Assembly: GCF_005843885.1 (NCBI RefSeq)
Contig: NZ_CP040443.1
Coordinates: forward strand, 2,728,001 to 2,792,000
DNA: 64,000 nucleotides
Direction: 5' to 3'
Source of the DNA: Escherichia sp. E4742
GTDB lineage: Bacteria; Pseudomonadota; Gammaproteobacteria; Enterobacterales; Enterobacteriaceae
Made by a program: the position numbers and the translations under genes. The notes beneath the pieces are model-generated. The model worked only from the letters and a program-made list of their open reading frames with translations. It did not search any database and was not told the DNA's origin. Positions 11,388 through 19,969 of the stretch are shown in pieces; the stretch's first letter is position 1, and each line of letters opens with the position of its first letter.

Positions 11388-11650
11388 GTAGGTTCTCCCT
11401 AACCATTTCTCAATAAAATAATTAATTTCAATTTATAAGCCAGATAAATGGGCTTGGTAATAATCGTTGTTAAAATAACATAAATAGCCGTGCTCACTCT
11501 ATATAAACAGAAAAGAAAGGTTAATTATTGATGTCAGCTATATAAATAATAAAAATAGCAATACATATGAATAATTAATGGTTATGCAACGGGCAAAGAT
11601 TAAACTTCCCTGTTTAATGAGAGATCGCTGTACTCGTGTTCGTTGCTCTT
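11388..11650. other. AT-rich upstream region of yjeJ, no gene seen
   Basis: This is part of the 381-base gap between yjeJ and epmB (both minus strand). It is markedly AT-rich, with many TAAATA-type runs, and probably holds the yjeJ promoter. I found no open frame or RNA structure I can defend. Confidence 0.5.
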
Positions 11651-11740
<90 letters not shown>

Positions 11741-11768
11741 TTTTCTGTTTAACTTCCCTGTTAATCAG

Positions 11769-12797
11769 TTATTGCTGACGTAGCTGGAGATCCAGCGGCG
11801 TTTTGCTCGGTTCGCCACCAATCTCACGCGCCAGTTTCGGCACGAGATATCCCGACACCAGTGTCAGCAACTCACGCATGATCTGCCGTGCTTCATCATC
11901 ACTCACCATAAAATGCGCCGCGCCCTGTACTTTATCGAGCACATGCAGGTAATAGGGCATCACACCCGCATCGAACAACGCATTACTCAGGTTTGCCAGC
12001 GTTTGCGCGTTGTCATTCACGCCACGTAACAGAACGCTCTGGTTCAACAAAGTAACGCCGACACGGCGCAATTTAGCCATCGCCTGACGGAACGTTTCAT
12101 CTACCTCATTGGCATGGTTGATGTGATTCACCAGTAAGATTTGCAGTGTAGAACGGGAAAAGCGTTCAATCAGCGCCTCTGTGATGCGCGCCGGGATCAC
12201 AATCGGCAGACGGCTGTGGATACGCAGACGTTTGATATGTGGGATGGCTTCCAGTTTCGTCAGCAGCCAGTCCAGTTCGTGATCTTTCGCCATCAACGGA
12301 TCGCCGCCGGAGAAAATAATCTCGTCCAGTTCCGGATGCGCAGCAACATACTCAAGTGCCGTCTTCCAGTTTCGCTTGTTGCCCTGATTTTCGGCATACG
12401 GGAAGTGGCGACGGAAGCAATAGCGGCAATTTACCGCGCAGCCGCCTTTGACCAGCAATAGCGCCCGGTTGTGGTATTTATGCAACAAACCAGGCACTAC
12501 GCTGTGTTGTTCTTCGAGCGGGTCGGTGGAGAATCCGGGCGCGACGACAAACTCATCTTGCGAGGTAAGTACCTGACGCAAAAGTGGATCGTCTGGATTG
12601 CCTTTCTCCATGCGATCGATAAATGAGCGGGGCACGCGCAGGGCAAACAGCTTTTTGGCGCTGCGTCCGGCCAACAGTTTTTCGTCCGCGTCTATATTCA
12701 AAAGACGCAGAAGTTCATCAGGATCGGTCACAACATCGGCAAGTTGCGCTAACCAATCTTCTCTGGATGGGGTATTTAGGGTTACAATATGCGCCAT
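11769..12797 (-). CDS. epmB: EpmB (YjeK), lysine 2,3-aminomutase for EF-P modification
   Basis: A 342-residue radical-SAM, PLP-dependent enzyme that turns (S)-alpha-lysine into (R)-beta-lysine, which EpmA then attaches to elongation factor P. The radical-SAM cysteines are seen in CAVNCRYCFRRHFPY (CxxxCxxC), and IFSGGDPLM follows. It diverges from efp with only 41 bases between the two start codons, so the two share a compact promoter region. The third member of the pathway, epmA, lies about 6.5 kb further right. Confidence 0.97.
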   Translation of the reverse strand: MAHIVTLNTPSREDWLAQLADVVTDPDELLRLLNIDADEKLLAGRSAKKLFALRVPRSFIDRMEKGNPDDPLLRQVLTSQDEFVVAPGFSTDPLEEQHSVVPGLLHKYHNRALLLVKGGCAVNCRYCFRRHFPYAENQGNKRNWKTALEYVAAHPELDEIIFSGGDPLMAKDHELDWLLTKLEAIPHIKRLRIHSRLPIVIPARITEALIERFSRSTLQILLVNHINHANEVDETFRQAMAKLRRVGVTLLNQSVLLRGVNDNAQTLANLSNALFDAGVMPYYLHVLDKVQGAAHFMVSDDEARQIMRELLTLVSGYLVPKLAREIGGEPSKTPLDLQLRQQ

Positions 12798-12838
12798 TTT
12801 GTGGCTTAGCTACCAATTAACAAATTTCAGAGGGCCTT

Positions 12839-13405
12839 ATGGCAACGTACTATAGCAACGATTTTCGTGCTGGTCTTAAAATCATGTTAGATGGCGAACC
12901 TTACGCGGTTGAAGCCAGCGAATTCGTGAAACCAGGTAAAGGTCAGGCATTCGCTCGCGTTAAACTGCGTCGTCTGCTGACTGGCACTCGCGTAGAAAAA
13001 ACTTTCAAATCTACCGATTCCGCTGAAGGCGCTGATGTTGTCGATATGAACCTGACTTACCTGTACAACGACGGTGAGTTCTGGCACTTCATGAACAACG
13101 AAACTTTCGAGCAGCTGTCTGCTGATGCAAAAGCAATTGGCGACAACGCTAAATGGCTGCTGGATCAGGCAGAGTGCATCGTAACTCTATGGAATGGTCA
13201 GCCGATCTCCGTTACTCCGCCGAACTTCGTTGAACTGGAAATCGTTGATACCGATCCGGGTCTGAAAGGTGATACCGCAGGTACTGGCGGCAAACCGGCT
13301 ACCCTGTCTACTGGCGCTGTGGTTAAAGTTCCGCTGTTCGTACAGATCGGCGAAGTTATCAAAGTGGATACCCGCTCTGGTGAATACGTATCTCGCGTGA
13401 AGTAA
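12839..13405 (+). CDS. efp: Elongation factor P
   Basis: A 188-residue translation factor that binds between the P and E sites and rescues ribosomes stalled on polyproline. The modification loop VKPGKGQAF puts the target lysine at residue 34, the site that receives beta-lysine from EpmA. Three beta-barrel domains are expected at this length, and the last part ends [10 protein letters not shown] as in E. coli. Codon bias suggests high expression. Confidence 0.98.
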
Positions 13406-13455
13406 TGCGGTTGTGGTGCGGCCTGCTGGCTGCACCATCACTTTTCAGGTCAGAG

Positions 13456-13581
13456 ATGATGAAACACCTTATCCTTCTTGTTTTGCTTGCCAGCACGCTG
13501 CTCACGGGCTGTAACACCGCTCGCGGTTTCGGCGAAGACATCAAACATCTCGGTAATTCCATCTCCCGCGCTGCCAGCTAA
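13456..13581 (+). CDS. ecnA: EcnA, entericidin A lipoprotein (antitoxin-like)
   Basis: A 41-residue small lipoprotein: MMKHLILLVLLASTLLTGC with the lipobox LTGC, then a short body NTARGFGEDIKHLGNSISR. Entericidin A has been described as the antidote to the bacteriolytic entericidin B encoded just downstream; both are membrane-anchored and amphipathic. AGGTCAGAG precedes the tandem ATG start. The gene starts 50 bases after efp, and an AT-rich gap of 111 bases separates it from ecnB. Confidence 0.95.
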   Translation: MMKHLILLVLLASTLLTGCNTARGFGEDIKHLGNSISRAAS

Positions 13582-13692
13582 TTTATTCTTCACTTCCGAA
13601 AAATCATCAGATTTCCGTCATTTTTGGTGATGTTGTCTATTATTAATTTGCTATAGGCAAACACAAATAACATTACCTAAAAGGAAGACGTT

Positions 13693-13839
13693 ATGGTGAA
13701 GAAGACAATTGCAGCGATCTTTTCTGTTCTGGTGCTTTCAACAGTATTGACTGCCTGCAACACCACGCGTGGCGTTGGTGAAGATATCTCCGACGGCGGT
13801 AACGCGATTTCTGGCGCAGCGACGAAAGCGCAGCAATAA
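13693..13839 (+). CDS. ecnB: EcnB, entericidin B lipoprotein (toxin-like)
   Basis: A 48-residue lipoprotein paralogous to Ecn[23 protein letters not shown], lipobox LTAC, then [19 protein letters not shown]. It is known as the bacteriolytic partner, activated by sigma-S in stationary phase. AAGGAAG lies seven bases before the ATG. Just after the stop is a first terminator-like hairpin, then a BIME, then a second near-identical hairpin with a real T-tract. Confidence 0.95.
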
Positions 13840-13844
13840 GCAAT

Positions 13845-13871
13845 AACGGTACGGCAGTTTGTCGTGCCGTT
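13845..13871 (+). repeat. First copy of the ecnB 3' hairpin, without T-tract
   Basis: AACGGTACGGC and GTCGTGCCGTT pair over 11 positions (two of them G-U) around a short loop. The same hairpin recurs at 14024-14051, 179 bases on. Here the downstream arm is followed by GATACTGATG instead of T's, so it is unlikely to terminate well. Confidence 0.8.
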
Positions 13872-13892
13872 GATACTGATGACAAAGGCAAA

Positions 13893-13994
13893 TTGCCTGA
13901 TGCGCTACGCTTATCAGACCTACATAGTCCATGCAATATATTGAATTTGAAGGATTTTGTAGGCTGGACAAGGCGTTAACGCAGCATCCGGCAT
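13893..13994. repeat. BIME between two terminator copies after ecnB
   Basis: TGCCTGATGCGCTACGCTTA (13894 onward) and an inverted partner GTAGGCTGGACAAGGCG...GCATCCGGCAT (13959-13994, abridged) form a REP pair. The linker contains GCAATATATTGAATTTG, the same internal motif as the BIME at 46232-46333. Confidence 0.9.
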
Positions 13995-14023
13995 AAACAA
14001 CTGACACGTTGTCAACAATCTGT

Positions 14024-14051
14024 AACGGTACGACAAGTTTGTCGTGCCGTT
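14024..14051 (+). terminator. ecnB terminator (second hairpin copy)
   Basis: AACGGTACGAC and GTCGTGCCGTT pair over 11 positions with a single G-U, followed by TTATTTTTTC. This copy has everything needed for intrinsic termination, and most likely ends the ecnB transcript after the BIME. Confidence 0.82.
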
Positions 14052-14124
14052 TATTTTTTCAGCGATAGTCACTAAGGTAATAGTTGAAATTCCCCTGCCA
14101 CCAGGCAAAATATCCGTTCAACCA

Positions 14125-14187
14125 TCAGCTTTGCAGGACGACCTGCAAACGCTTCTTTTCACCGGGGACGGCCCCATTTCTCCGGAG
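14125..14187 (+). promoter_or_regulatory. Guanidine-II (mini-ykkC) riboswitch upstream of gdx
   Basis: Two hairpins carry the diagnostic ACGR tetraloops: TTTGCAGG-ACGA-CCTGCAAA (14130-14149) and GGGG-ACGG-CCCC (14164-14175). The ribosome site GGAG (14184-14187) and the gdx ATG follow at once. Guanidine binding joins the two loops and frees the ribosome site, turning on guanidinium export. This is an established class upstream of E. coli sugE/gdx. Confidence 0.93.
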
Positions 14188-14193
14188 TTTTAT

Positions 14194-14511
14194 ATGTCCT
14201 GGATTATCTTATTTATTGCTGGGTTGCTGGAAGTCGTCTGGGCTGTTGGCCTGAAATATACCCACGGCTTTAGTCGTTTGACGCCAAGTGTTATTACCGT
14301 GACGGCGATGATTGTCAGTATGGCGCTGCTCGCCTGGGCGATGAAGTCATTACCTGTAGGGACGGCTTATGCTGTCTGGACGGGGATTGGCGCAGTCGGC
14401 GCGGCTATCACCGGCATTGTGCTGCTCGGCGAGTCCGCTAACCCGATGCGCCTGGCGAGTCTGGCGTTAATTGTGGTGGGAATTATTGGTCTGAAACTCA
14501 GCACTCACTAA
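14194..14511 (+). CDS. gdx: Gdx (SugE), guanidinium exporter of the SMR family
   Basis: A 105-residue small multidrug resistance-family protein with four membrane helices (MSWIILFIAGLLEVVWAVGLKY opens the first, with the conserved glutamate at residue 13). Gdx exports guanidinium in exchange for protons as a dual-topology dimer. The upstream in-frame extension is ignored because the riboswitch and GGAG fix the start at 14194. Its stop codon overlaps the blc stop by four bases on the other strand. Confidence 0.95.
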   Translation: MSWIILFIAGLLEVVWAVGLKYTHGFSRLTPSVITVTAMIVSMALLAWAMKSLPVGTAYAVWTGIGAVGAAITGIVLLGESANPMRLASLALIVVGIIGLKLSTH

Positions 14512-15041
14512 CTACCGGGCTGCTGTACCCAAATAAACTTACTAACATCAAACCCTTCCCGGGTCGCGACTGCCAGCATCTCCTGTTTAACTTCGTCAGA
14601 AATGGTTGGCGTGCGAGAGAGTATCCACAGGTAGTCGCGGTCCGGGCCGCAAACCAGCGCGTGGCGGTACTCCCGGTCGAGCGCGATGACATTATAACCG
14701 CCGTAGAATGGCCCAAAGAACGACACTTTCAGGGCTGCGCGACGCGGATCTCCAGTAAAGTAGGCTTTTCCTTCACTCTGCTGCCACATCTCTCTGTCTG
14801 GGTTATAGCCTTTATTAATGACATTCAGGCCGCCGTCATCCCGCAGGCTATACGTCGCGGTCACTTTCTCCAGCCCGCGTTCAAAGCGGTGATCAAAACG
14901 GGCAATCTCATACCACGTACCCAAATAGCGTTTGGTATCGAAATTATTTACCACAGTAACGCCACGCGGCGGTGTGGGAGAACTACAGGCAACCACCAGA
15001 AATGCAGCTGTCGCTGCGGCAACGAGAGGGAGCAGGCGCAT
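14508..15041 (-). CDS. blc: Blc, outer-membrane lipocalin
   Basis: A 177-residue lipoprotein of the lipocalin family that binds lysophospholipids and is anchored in the outer membrane. The signal MRLLPLVAAATAAFLVVAC ends in the lipobox VVAC. The lipocalin motif GTWYEIARFDH and the CGPDRDYLWILSRTP motif are both present. It is convergent with gdx and lies downstream of ampC on the same strand. The K-12 gene is known to be sigma-S-dependent. Confidence 0.96.
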   Translation of the reverse strand: MRLLPLVAAATAAFLVVACSSPTPPRGVTVVNNFDTKRYLGTWYEIARFDHRFERGLEKVTATYSLRDDGGLNVINKGYNPDREMWQQSEGKAYFTGDPRRAALKVSFFGPFYGGYNVIALDREYRHALVCGPDRDYLWILSRTPTISDEVKQEMLAVATREGFDVSKFIWVQQPGS

Positions 15042-15091
15042 AAATGTTTCCTTACTGGTTTTTTCTAAGTGTAGATGACAGCAAGGAAATG

Positions 15092-15119
15092 CGAAGAAAA
15101 GGTCCGAAAATTCGGACCC
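15092..15119 (-). terminator. ampC terminator
   Basis: On the minus strand GGTCCGAA-TT-TTCGGACC is a perfect 8-bp stem followed by TTTTCTTC. It starts about ten bases beyond the ampC stop and separates ampC from blc. Confidence 0.85.
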
Positions 15120-15128
15120 GATGAAATT

Positions 15129-16271
15129 TTACTGCAGAGCGTTGAGAATCTGCCAGGCGGCGGTAACTCTCGCTGGATTGGGATAATTTTTGTTAGCCAG
15201 CATCACAATACCCAGCTCTTTTTCTGGGATAAACGCGACATAGCTACCAAATCCGCCGGTCGCACCTGTTTTATGCACCCATGATGACCGCACAGCAGGA
15301 GCAGGGGGCGTAATCGCTTTTACTGGGCTTGTCGCCAGCGCAATTTTACTGTCGCTGCCATTGATGATGCTGTCAGGATTTACCGGCCAGTCCAGCATTT
15401 CCCAGCCCAGGCCCTGATACATATCGCCGGTTTGCCAGTAGCGAGATTGTGCCAGTTGTATCCCTTGCTGAAGTGTTTTGTCATTGATATCACGGGGATT
15501 CATATTGCTTCGTACCCAGCGGGCCATATCTTCAATTGTCGATTTCACACCGTACGCTTCAGCATCTAATGCCCCTGGCGAAACATGCACTGCCTTACCT
15601 TCGCGATATCCCCAGGCGTAATTCTTTTCTTCTGCGGGCGGCACATTAATCCACGTATGGTTGAGTTTGAGTGGCTGGAAAACACGAGTTTGCATCGCCT
15701 GTTCAAAGCTCAAACCGGATGGCTTCACAGCCAGTGCGCCGAACAAACCGATACTGGAGTTTGCATACAGACGTTGTGTTCCTGGCACCCATGCAGGCTG
15801 CCAGTTTTGATAGAAGCGCAGCAAGTCGCTTGAGGATTTCACCTCATCCGGCACCTGTAACGGCAGGCCGCCAGCGGTGTAGGTTGCGAGATGTAATAGT
15901 GTGATCCCATTCCACTGTTTAGCGGTAAGTTCAGGCCAGTATTTTGTGACAGGATCGTTTAGATTGATTTCCCCTCGAGCAATAGCGTCGCCACCAAGCA
16001 CGCCCGTAAATGTTTTACTGACCGAGCCTAACTCAAACAACGTTTGCTGCGTGACGGGCCGCTTTTTTGCCACATCCGCGTAGCCCCAGGTAAAGTAATA
16101 AGGCTTACCCTGATAAATCACTGCAACGGCCATGCCGGGGATGTTTTGTTGCTCAACAAGTGGGGTAATTGTGTGATGTACAATATCGTTGATTTGTTGT
16201 TCGCTGTGGGTCGCGGCAAGAGTGGAGCAAGAGACGGTAATCAGTAAGGCGCAAAGAGTCGTTTTGAGCAT
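15129..16271 (-). CDS. ampC: AmpC, class C beta-lactamase
   Basis: A 380-residue periplasmic serine beta-lactamase (cephalosporinase). The Sec signal is MLKTTLCALLITVSCSTLAA. The active-site motifs are all present: SVSK after ELG (nucleophile serine), YANSS (catalytic tyrosine) and KTGATGG. The mature N-terminus reads THSEQQINDIV; K-12 as I recall it has PQQINDIV, three residues fewer. The larger open frame reaching 16466 is ignored because it runs through the attenuator and frdD. The promoter lies in the end of frdD, and there is no ampR gene beside it, so expression is expected to be low and not inducible. Confidence 0.96.
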   Translation of the reverse strand: MLKTTLCALLITVSCSTLAATHSEQQINDIVHHTITPLVEQQNIPGMAVAVIYQGKPYYFTWGYADVAKKRPVTQQTLFELGSVSKTFTGVLGGDAIARGEINLNDPVTKYWPELTAKQWNGITLLHLATYTAGGLPLQVPDEVKSSSDLLRFYQNWQPAWVPGTQRLYANSSIGLFGALAVKPSGLSFEQAMQTRVFQPLKLNHTWINVPPAEEKNYAWGYREGKAVHVSPGALDAEAYGVKSTIEDMARWVRSNMNPRDINDKTLQQGIQLAQSRYWQTGDMYQGLGWEMLDWPVNPDSIINGSDSKIALATSPVKAITPPAPAVRSSWVHKTGATGGFGSYVAFIPEKELGIVMLANKNYPNPARVTAAWQILNALQ

Positions 16272-16289
16272 AAGGTCTGGTTTCCATAC

Positions 16290-16313
16290 AAAACGGCCCG
16301 CCATAGGCGGGCC
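16290..16313 (-). terminator. ampC leader attenuator / frd operon terminator
   Basis: On the minus strand GGCCCGCC-TAT-GGCGGGCC is a perfect stem followed by GTTTTG. It lies between the frdD stop and the ampC start. It is known to end most frd transcripts and to attenuate ampC transcription in relation to growth rate. Confidence 0.9.
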
Positions 16314-16333
16314 GGATTTACATTGGCGATACG

Positions 16334-16693
16334 TTAGATTGTAACGATACCAATCAGCGTGACAACTGTCAGGATAGCAGCCAGACCGTAGAAAACCCAT
16401 TTGCCCGCAGGCACGTGAATTTTCAGATCGTGCATCGCGTGGTGCATACGGTGTAAACCACACCACAGCGGCAGGACGATCATCAGGAACAGGAATACGC
16501 GACCAATGAAGCTTTGCGCGAACGCCAGAACGCGTTCGTAGCTCAGTGCGTCACCCGGGAACAGACCCAGCGGCAGCAGAATGCCAACCAGCAGGATCAT
16601 TACCGGCGCAATGATCGCACTCCACATACCACCGGCCCCGAAGAGGCCCCAGAATACCGGTTCGTCAGAACGCTTTGGATTTGGATTAATCAT
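16334..16693 (-). CDS. frdD: FrdD, fumarate reductase membrane anchor
   Basis: A 119-residue inner-membrane subunit with three predicted helices that, with FrdC, anchors FrdAB and forms the menaquinol site. The ATG at 16691-16693 gives [22 protein letters not shown]; the ten-residue in-frame extension overlaps frdC and lacks support. It is the last gene of frdABCD, and its final codons carry the ampC promoter. Confidence 0.97.
16338..16365 (-). promoter_or_regulatory. ampC promoter inside the end of frdD
   Basis: On the minus strand TTGTCA (-35, 16360-16365) and TACAAT (-10, 16338-16343) are 16 bases apart. This is the weak wild-type E. coli arrangement: the spacing is one short and the -35 is imperfect. 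The -35 hexamer is TTGTCA, not the TTGACA seen in hyperproducers, and no spacer insertion is present. Confidence 0.9.
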
Positions 16694-16703
16694 CTCAGGC
16701 TCC

Positions 16704-17099
16704 TTACCAGTACAGGGCAACAAACAGGATTACGATGGTGGCAACTACGGTTACCGCCCAGAGACTTTTGATAATTGGCTCTGGTCCCATTTTTTCGTCT
16801 TTTACAATGATATTGGCCGCTTTCGGTGCCAGTTCAAACCAGGTTTTGGTGTGCAGCAGGGCTGCCGCCAGAGTAATCAGGTTAATGATCACGATAACCG
16901 GGTTTTGTAAAAAGTCGACGAATCCCGCCCAGGTTTCCGGGCCATTTTTCAGGGCAAATAGCCCGAAAATCAGTTCAATGCTGAACCACACAGCCGGAAC
17001 CGCTGTGCCTTCGCGCAGCATGTAAAAGCGATAAAACGGCAATTTTTTCCACCAGGTGGACGTCATTGGCCGTACATACGGTTTACGTTTAGTCGTCAT
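16704..17099 (-). CDS. frdC: FrdC, fumarate reductase membrane anchor
   Basis: A 131-residue inner-membrane subunit with three predicted helices, starting [17 protein letters not shown]. With FrdD it binds menaquinol and passes electrons to the FrdB iron-sulfur chain. It lies ten bases after frdB and ten before frdD, typical of a tightly packed operon. Confidence 0.97.
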
Positions 17100-17109
17100 G
17101 TTGCACTCC

Positions 17110-17844
17110 TTAGCGTGGTTTCAGGGTCGCGATAAGAAAGTCTTTTGAACTTTCTACTTTGCCCTGCTGAATGGCCGCAGCCGGATCGACGTGTTTCGGG
17201 CAGACTTCGGAGCAGTAGCCCACGAAAGTACAGCTCCATACGCCGTTCTGGCTGTTTAACTGCGCCATACGCTCCTTCTTACCGTGGTCGCGGCTATCTT
17301 CGTTATAACGATGTGCCAGCGTAATGGCAGCCGGACCGATGAACTCTGGGTTCAGGCCGAACTGCGGGCATGCGGCATAGCACAGACCACAGTTGATGCA
17401 ACCGGAGAACTGGTGATACTTCGCCATCTGCGCCGGGGTCTGGATGTTAGTACCCTGATCCGCGGTGCGGGAGTTGCCGATGATGTACGGTTTGATCGCT
17501 TCCAGACTTTCGATGAAGTGGGTCATATCGACCACCAGATCGCGTTCAATCGGGAAGTTAGCTAACGCTTCAACCTTCATGCCGTTGGTGTAGTCACGCA
17601 GGAAGGTTTTACATGCCAGTTTCGGCACGTTGTTAACCATCATGCCGCAGGAGCCACAAATCGCCATACGGCAGGACCAGCGGTAGCTCAGGTCCGGCGC
17701 AAGGTTGTCTTTGATATAGCCCAGCGCATCCAGCAATGAGGTGGTTTCATCATAAGGCACTTCATAGAATGCGCTATGTGGTGCGGTATCGACTTCCGGG
17801 TTATAACGCACCACCTCAATTTTCAGGTTTTTCATCTCAGCCAT
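17110..17844 (-). CDS. frdB: FrdB, fumarate reductase iron-sulfur subunit
   Basis: A 244-residue peripheral membrane subunit. The N-terminal ferredoxin domain carries the 2Fe-2S cysteines (SCRMAICGSCGMM...LAC, about residues 57-77). The C-terminal domain carries CINCGLCYAACP and CTFVGYCSEVCP for the 4Fe-4S and 3Fe-4S clusters. The start at 17844 overlaps the end of frdA by eight bases, suggesting coupled translation. Confidence 0.98.
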   Translation of the reverse strand: MAEMKNLKIEVVRYNPEVDTAPHSAFYEVPYDETTSLLDALGYIKDNLAPDLSYRWSCRMAICGSCGMMVNNVPKLACKTFLRDYTNGMKVEALANFPIERDLVVDMTHFIESLEAIKPYIIGNSRTADQGTNIQTPAQMAKYHQFSGCINCGLCYAACPQFGLNPEFIGPAAITLAHRYNEDSRDHGKKERMAQLNSQNGVWSCTFVGYCSEVCPKHVDPAAAIQQGKVESSKDFLIATLKPR

Positions 17845-19645
17845 TCGCCTTCTCCTTCTTATTGGCTGCTTCCGCCTTATCGGCTGCATCCGCTTCGCCA
17901 CCGTACATGCGTTTGGCCGGCGGCAGCTTAGTAATTTTCACGTCGCTGTACTCCAGGCGAGTAGTGCCATCAGCATCGCGGAAGGCGAGGGTGTGTTTGA
18001 GGAAGTTGATGTCGTCACGTTCAGTGCAACCTTCGTCCAGACGCTGGTGCGCGCCGCGGGACTCTTTACGTGCCATTGCGGAGTGCGCCATACATTCGGC
18101 AACGTTCAGACCGTGGCCCAACTCAATGGTGTAAAGCAAGTCGGTGTTGAACACGCTGGAAGTGTCGGTGATGCGAACGCGCTTGAAGCGTTCCTGCAGT
18201 TCCGCCAGCTTGTCGATGGTTTTCTGCATCAGTTCCGGCGTACGGTAGATACCGCAGCCTTCTTCCATGGCCAGGCCCATTTCGTCGCGGATCTTCGCCC
18301 AGTTTTCGCCGCCGTCCTGGTTAACCAGATCTTTCAGACGCTGTTCAACGCCAGCAACCTGGGCATTGATCGCTGCATCGTTGCCATTACCGGCAGTAGA
18401 TGCGCGCTCCATTGCTTGCTCACCGGCCAGACGACCAAAGACCACCAGTTCCGCCAGGGAGTTGGAGCCCAGACGGTTTGCGCCGTGCAGACCTACAGAG
18501 GAACATTCGCCCACGGCGAACAGGCCCTTAATGCGGGTTTCGCAGTTCTGATCGGTTTCGATACCACCCATGGTGTAGTGCGCGGTCGGACGTACCGGAA
18601 TCGGCTCTTTAACCGGATCGACGCCAACATAAGCTTTCGCCAGTTCACAGATGAACGGCAGACGTTCGTGCAGTTTTTTCTCGCCCAGGTGACGCAGGTC
18701 GAGGTAAACCACATCGCCACGCGGCGTGGAGATGGTGTTGCCTTTGCGCCATTCGTGCCAGAAGGCCTGAGAAACTTTGTCGCGAGGACCCAGTTCCATG
18801 TATTTGTTTTTCGGCTCGCCCAGCGGAGTTTCCGGACCCATGCCGTAGTCTTGCAGATAACGGTAGCCATTTTTGTTGACCAGAATACCGCCTTCGCCAC
18901 GGCAACCTTCGGTCATCAGGATACCGGAACCCGGTAGGCCAGTCGGGTGATACTGAACGAACTCCATATCACGCAGCGGAACACCGTGGCTCAGCGCCAT
19001 ACCCATACCGTCGCCAGTAACGATGCCGCCGTTGGTGTTGTAACGATAAACACGGCCAGCGCCGCCGGTTGCCATCACCACTGCGTTAGCACGGATCTGA
19101 ACCAGCGTACCTTCCATCATGTTCATTGCCACCAGGCCGCGAACATGACCATCATCAACCAGAATATCCAGCACGAAATGTTCGTCAAAACGCTGGATCT
19201 GCGGGAATTGCAGAGAGGTCTGGAACAGAGTGTGAAGCATATGGAAGCCGGTCTTATCTGCGGCGAACCAGGTACGCTCGATTTTCATGCCGCCGAAGCG
19301 ACGTACGTTCACGCTACCATCCGGGCGACGGCTCCATGGGCATCCCCACAGTTCCAGTTGGGTCATTTCGGTTGGGCAGTGGTGGACGAAATAATCCACA
19401 ACATCCTGCTCACATAACCAGTCGCCACCCGCTACTGTATCGTTAAAGTGATAATCGAAGCTGTCATGATCCTGCGCGACAGCGGCGGAGCCACCTTCTG
19501 CAGCAACGGTATGGCTGCGCATTGGGTATACTTTTGAGATTAGTGCGATTTTTGCATTCGGATTTGCCTGCGCGGCAGCAATTGCAGCACGTAATCCCGC
19601 GCCACCGGCACCTACAATGGCAAGATCGGCTTGAAAGGTTTGCAC
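17837..19645 (-). CDS. frdA: FrdA, fumarate reductase flavoprotein subunit
   Basis: A 602-residue catalytic subunit that reduces fumarate to succinate in anaerobic respiration. It has the dinucleotide-binding motif VGAGGAGLRAAI near the N-terminus and the SHTVAAEGG segment whose histidine carries covalent FAD. Further on are the active-site region HPTGLPGSG and a charged alanine/lysine-rich C-terminus. It leads the frdABCD operon, and the FNR-type site upstream fits anaerobic induction. Confidence 0.98.
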   Translation of the reverse strand: MQTFQADLAIVGAGGAGLRAAIAAAQANPNAKIALISKVYPMRSHTVAAEGGSAAVAQDHDSFDYHFNDTVAGGDWLCEQDVVDYFVHHCPTEMTQLELWGCPWSRRPDGSVNVRRFGGMKIERTWFAADKTGFHMLHTLFQTSLQFPQIQRFDEHFVLDILVDDGHVRGLVAMNMMEGTLVQIRANAVVMATGGAGRVYRYNTNGGIVTGDGMGMALSHGVPLRDMEFVQYHPTGLPGSGILMTEGCRGEGGILVNKNGYRYLQDYGMGPETPLGEPKNKYMELGPRDKVSQAFWHEWRKGNTISTPRGDVVYLDLRHLGEKKLHERLPFICELAKAYVGVDPVKEPIPVRPTAHYTMGGIETDQNCETRIKGLFAVGECSSVGLHGANRLGSNSLAELVVFGRLAGEQAMERASTAGNGNDAAINAQVAGVEQRLKDLVNQDGGENWAKIRDEMGLAMEEGCGIYRTPELMQKTIDKLAELQERFKRVRITDTSSVFNTDLLYTIELGHGLNVAECMAHSAMARKESRGAHQRLDEGCTERDDINFLKHTLAFRDADGTTRLEYSDVKITKLPPAKRMYGGEADAADKAEAANKKEKANG

Positions 19646-19750
19646 GACATTCCTCCAGATTGTTTTTATCCCACATCCACGTACTTCAGGGTAAGTGCCT
19701 GAAAGTTACGGTCTGCGAACGCTATTCCACTGCTCCTTTATAGGTACAAC

Positions 19751-19791
19751 AGTATAGTCTGATGGATAAGTCTGAAATTTGACGAGATCGA
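19751..19791 (-). promoter_or_regulatory. frdA promoter with FNR site
   Basis: On the minus strand TATACT (19751-19756) is a good -10. TCGATCTCGTCAAA (19778-19791) resembles the FNR consensus TTGAT-N4-ATCAA and is centred about 40 bases upstream of the likely start. This agrees with known FNR activation of frd. The rest of the 324-base gap (19646-19969) between frdA and epmA is AT-rich and shows no gene. Confidence 0.75.
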
Positions 19792-19969
19792 TTTTTTTAG
19801 TGCGCAAGCGGGCTAAATTATCACTGAAGATGATTAATTTAATTACTAAACCATCAGATTGTGGTTTTTTTAGTCACCCCCCCTTGCTGAATGATTCCTG
19901 CGTAAAATTTGTCTCGCCGTCGCGTTGCGAGTAGACTTCGTGCCCTTGTTAAAAACTGGAGATTTCACT

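Noticed and set aside
17993..18937. A 314-codon plus-strand open frame opposite frdA
   Set aside because: Antisense shadow of frdA, with no family resemblance or ribosome site.
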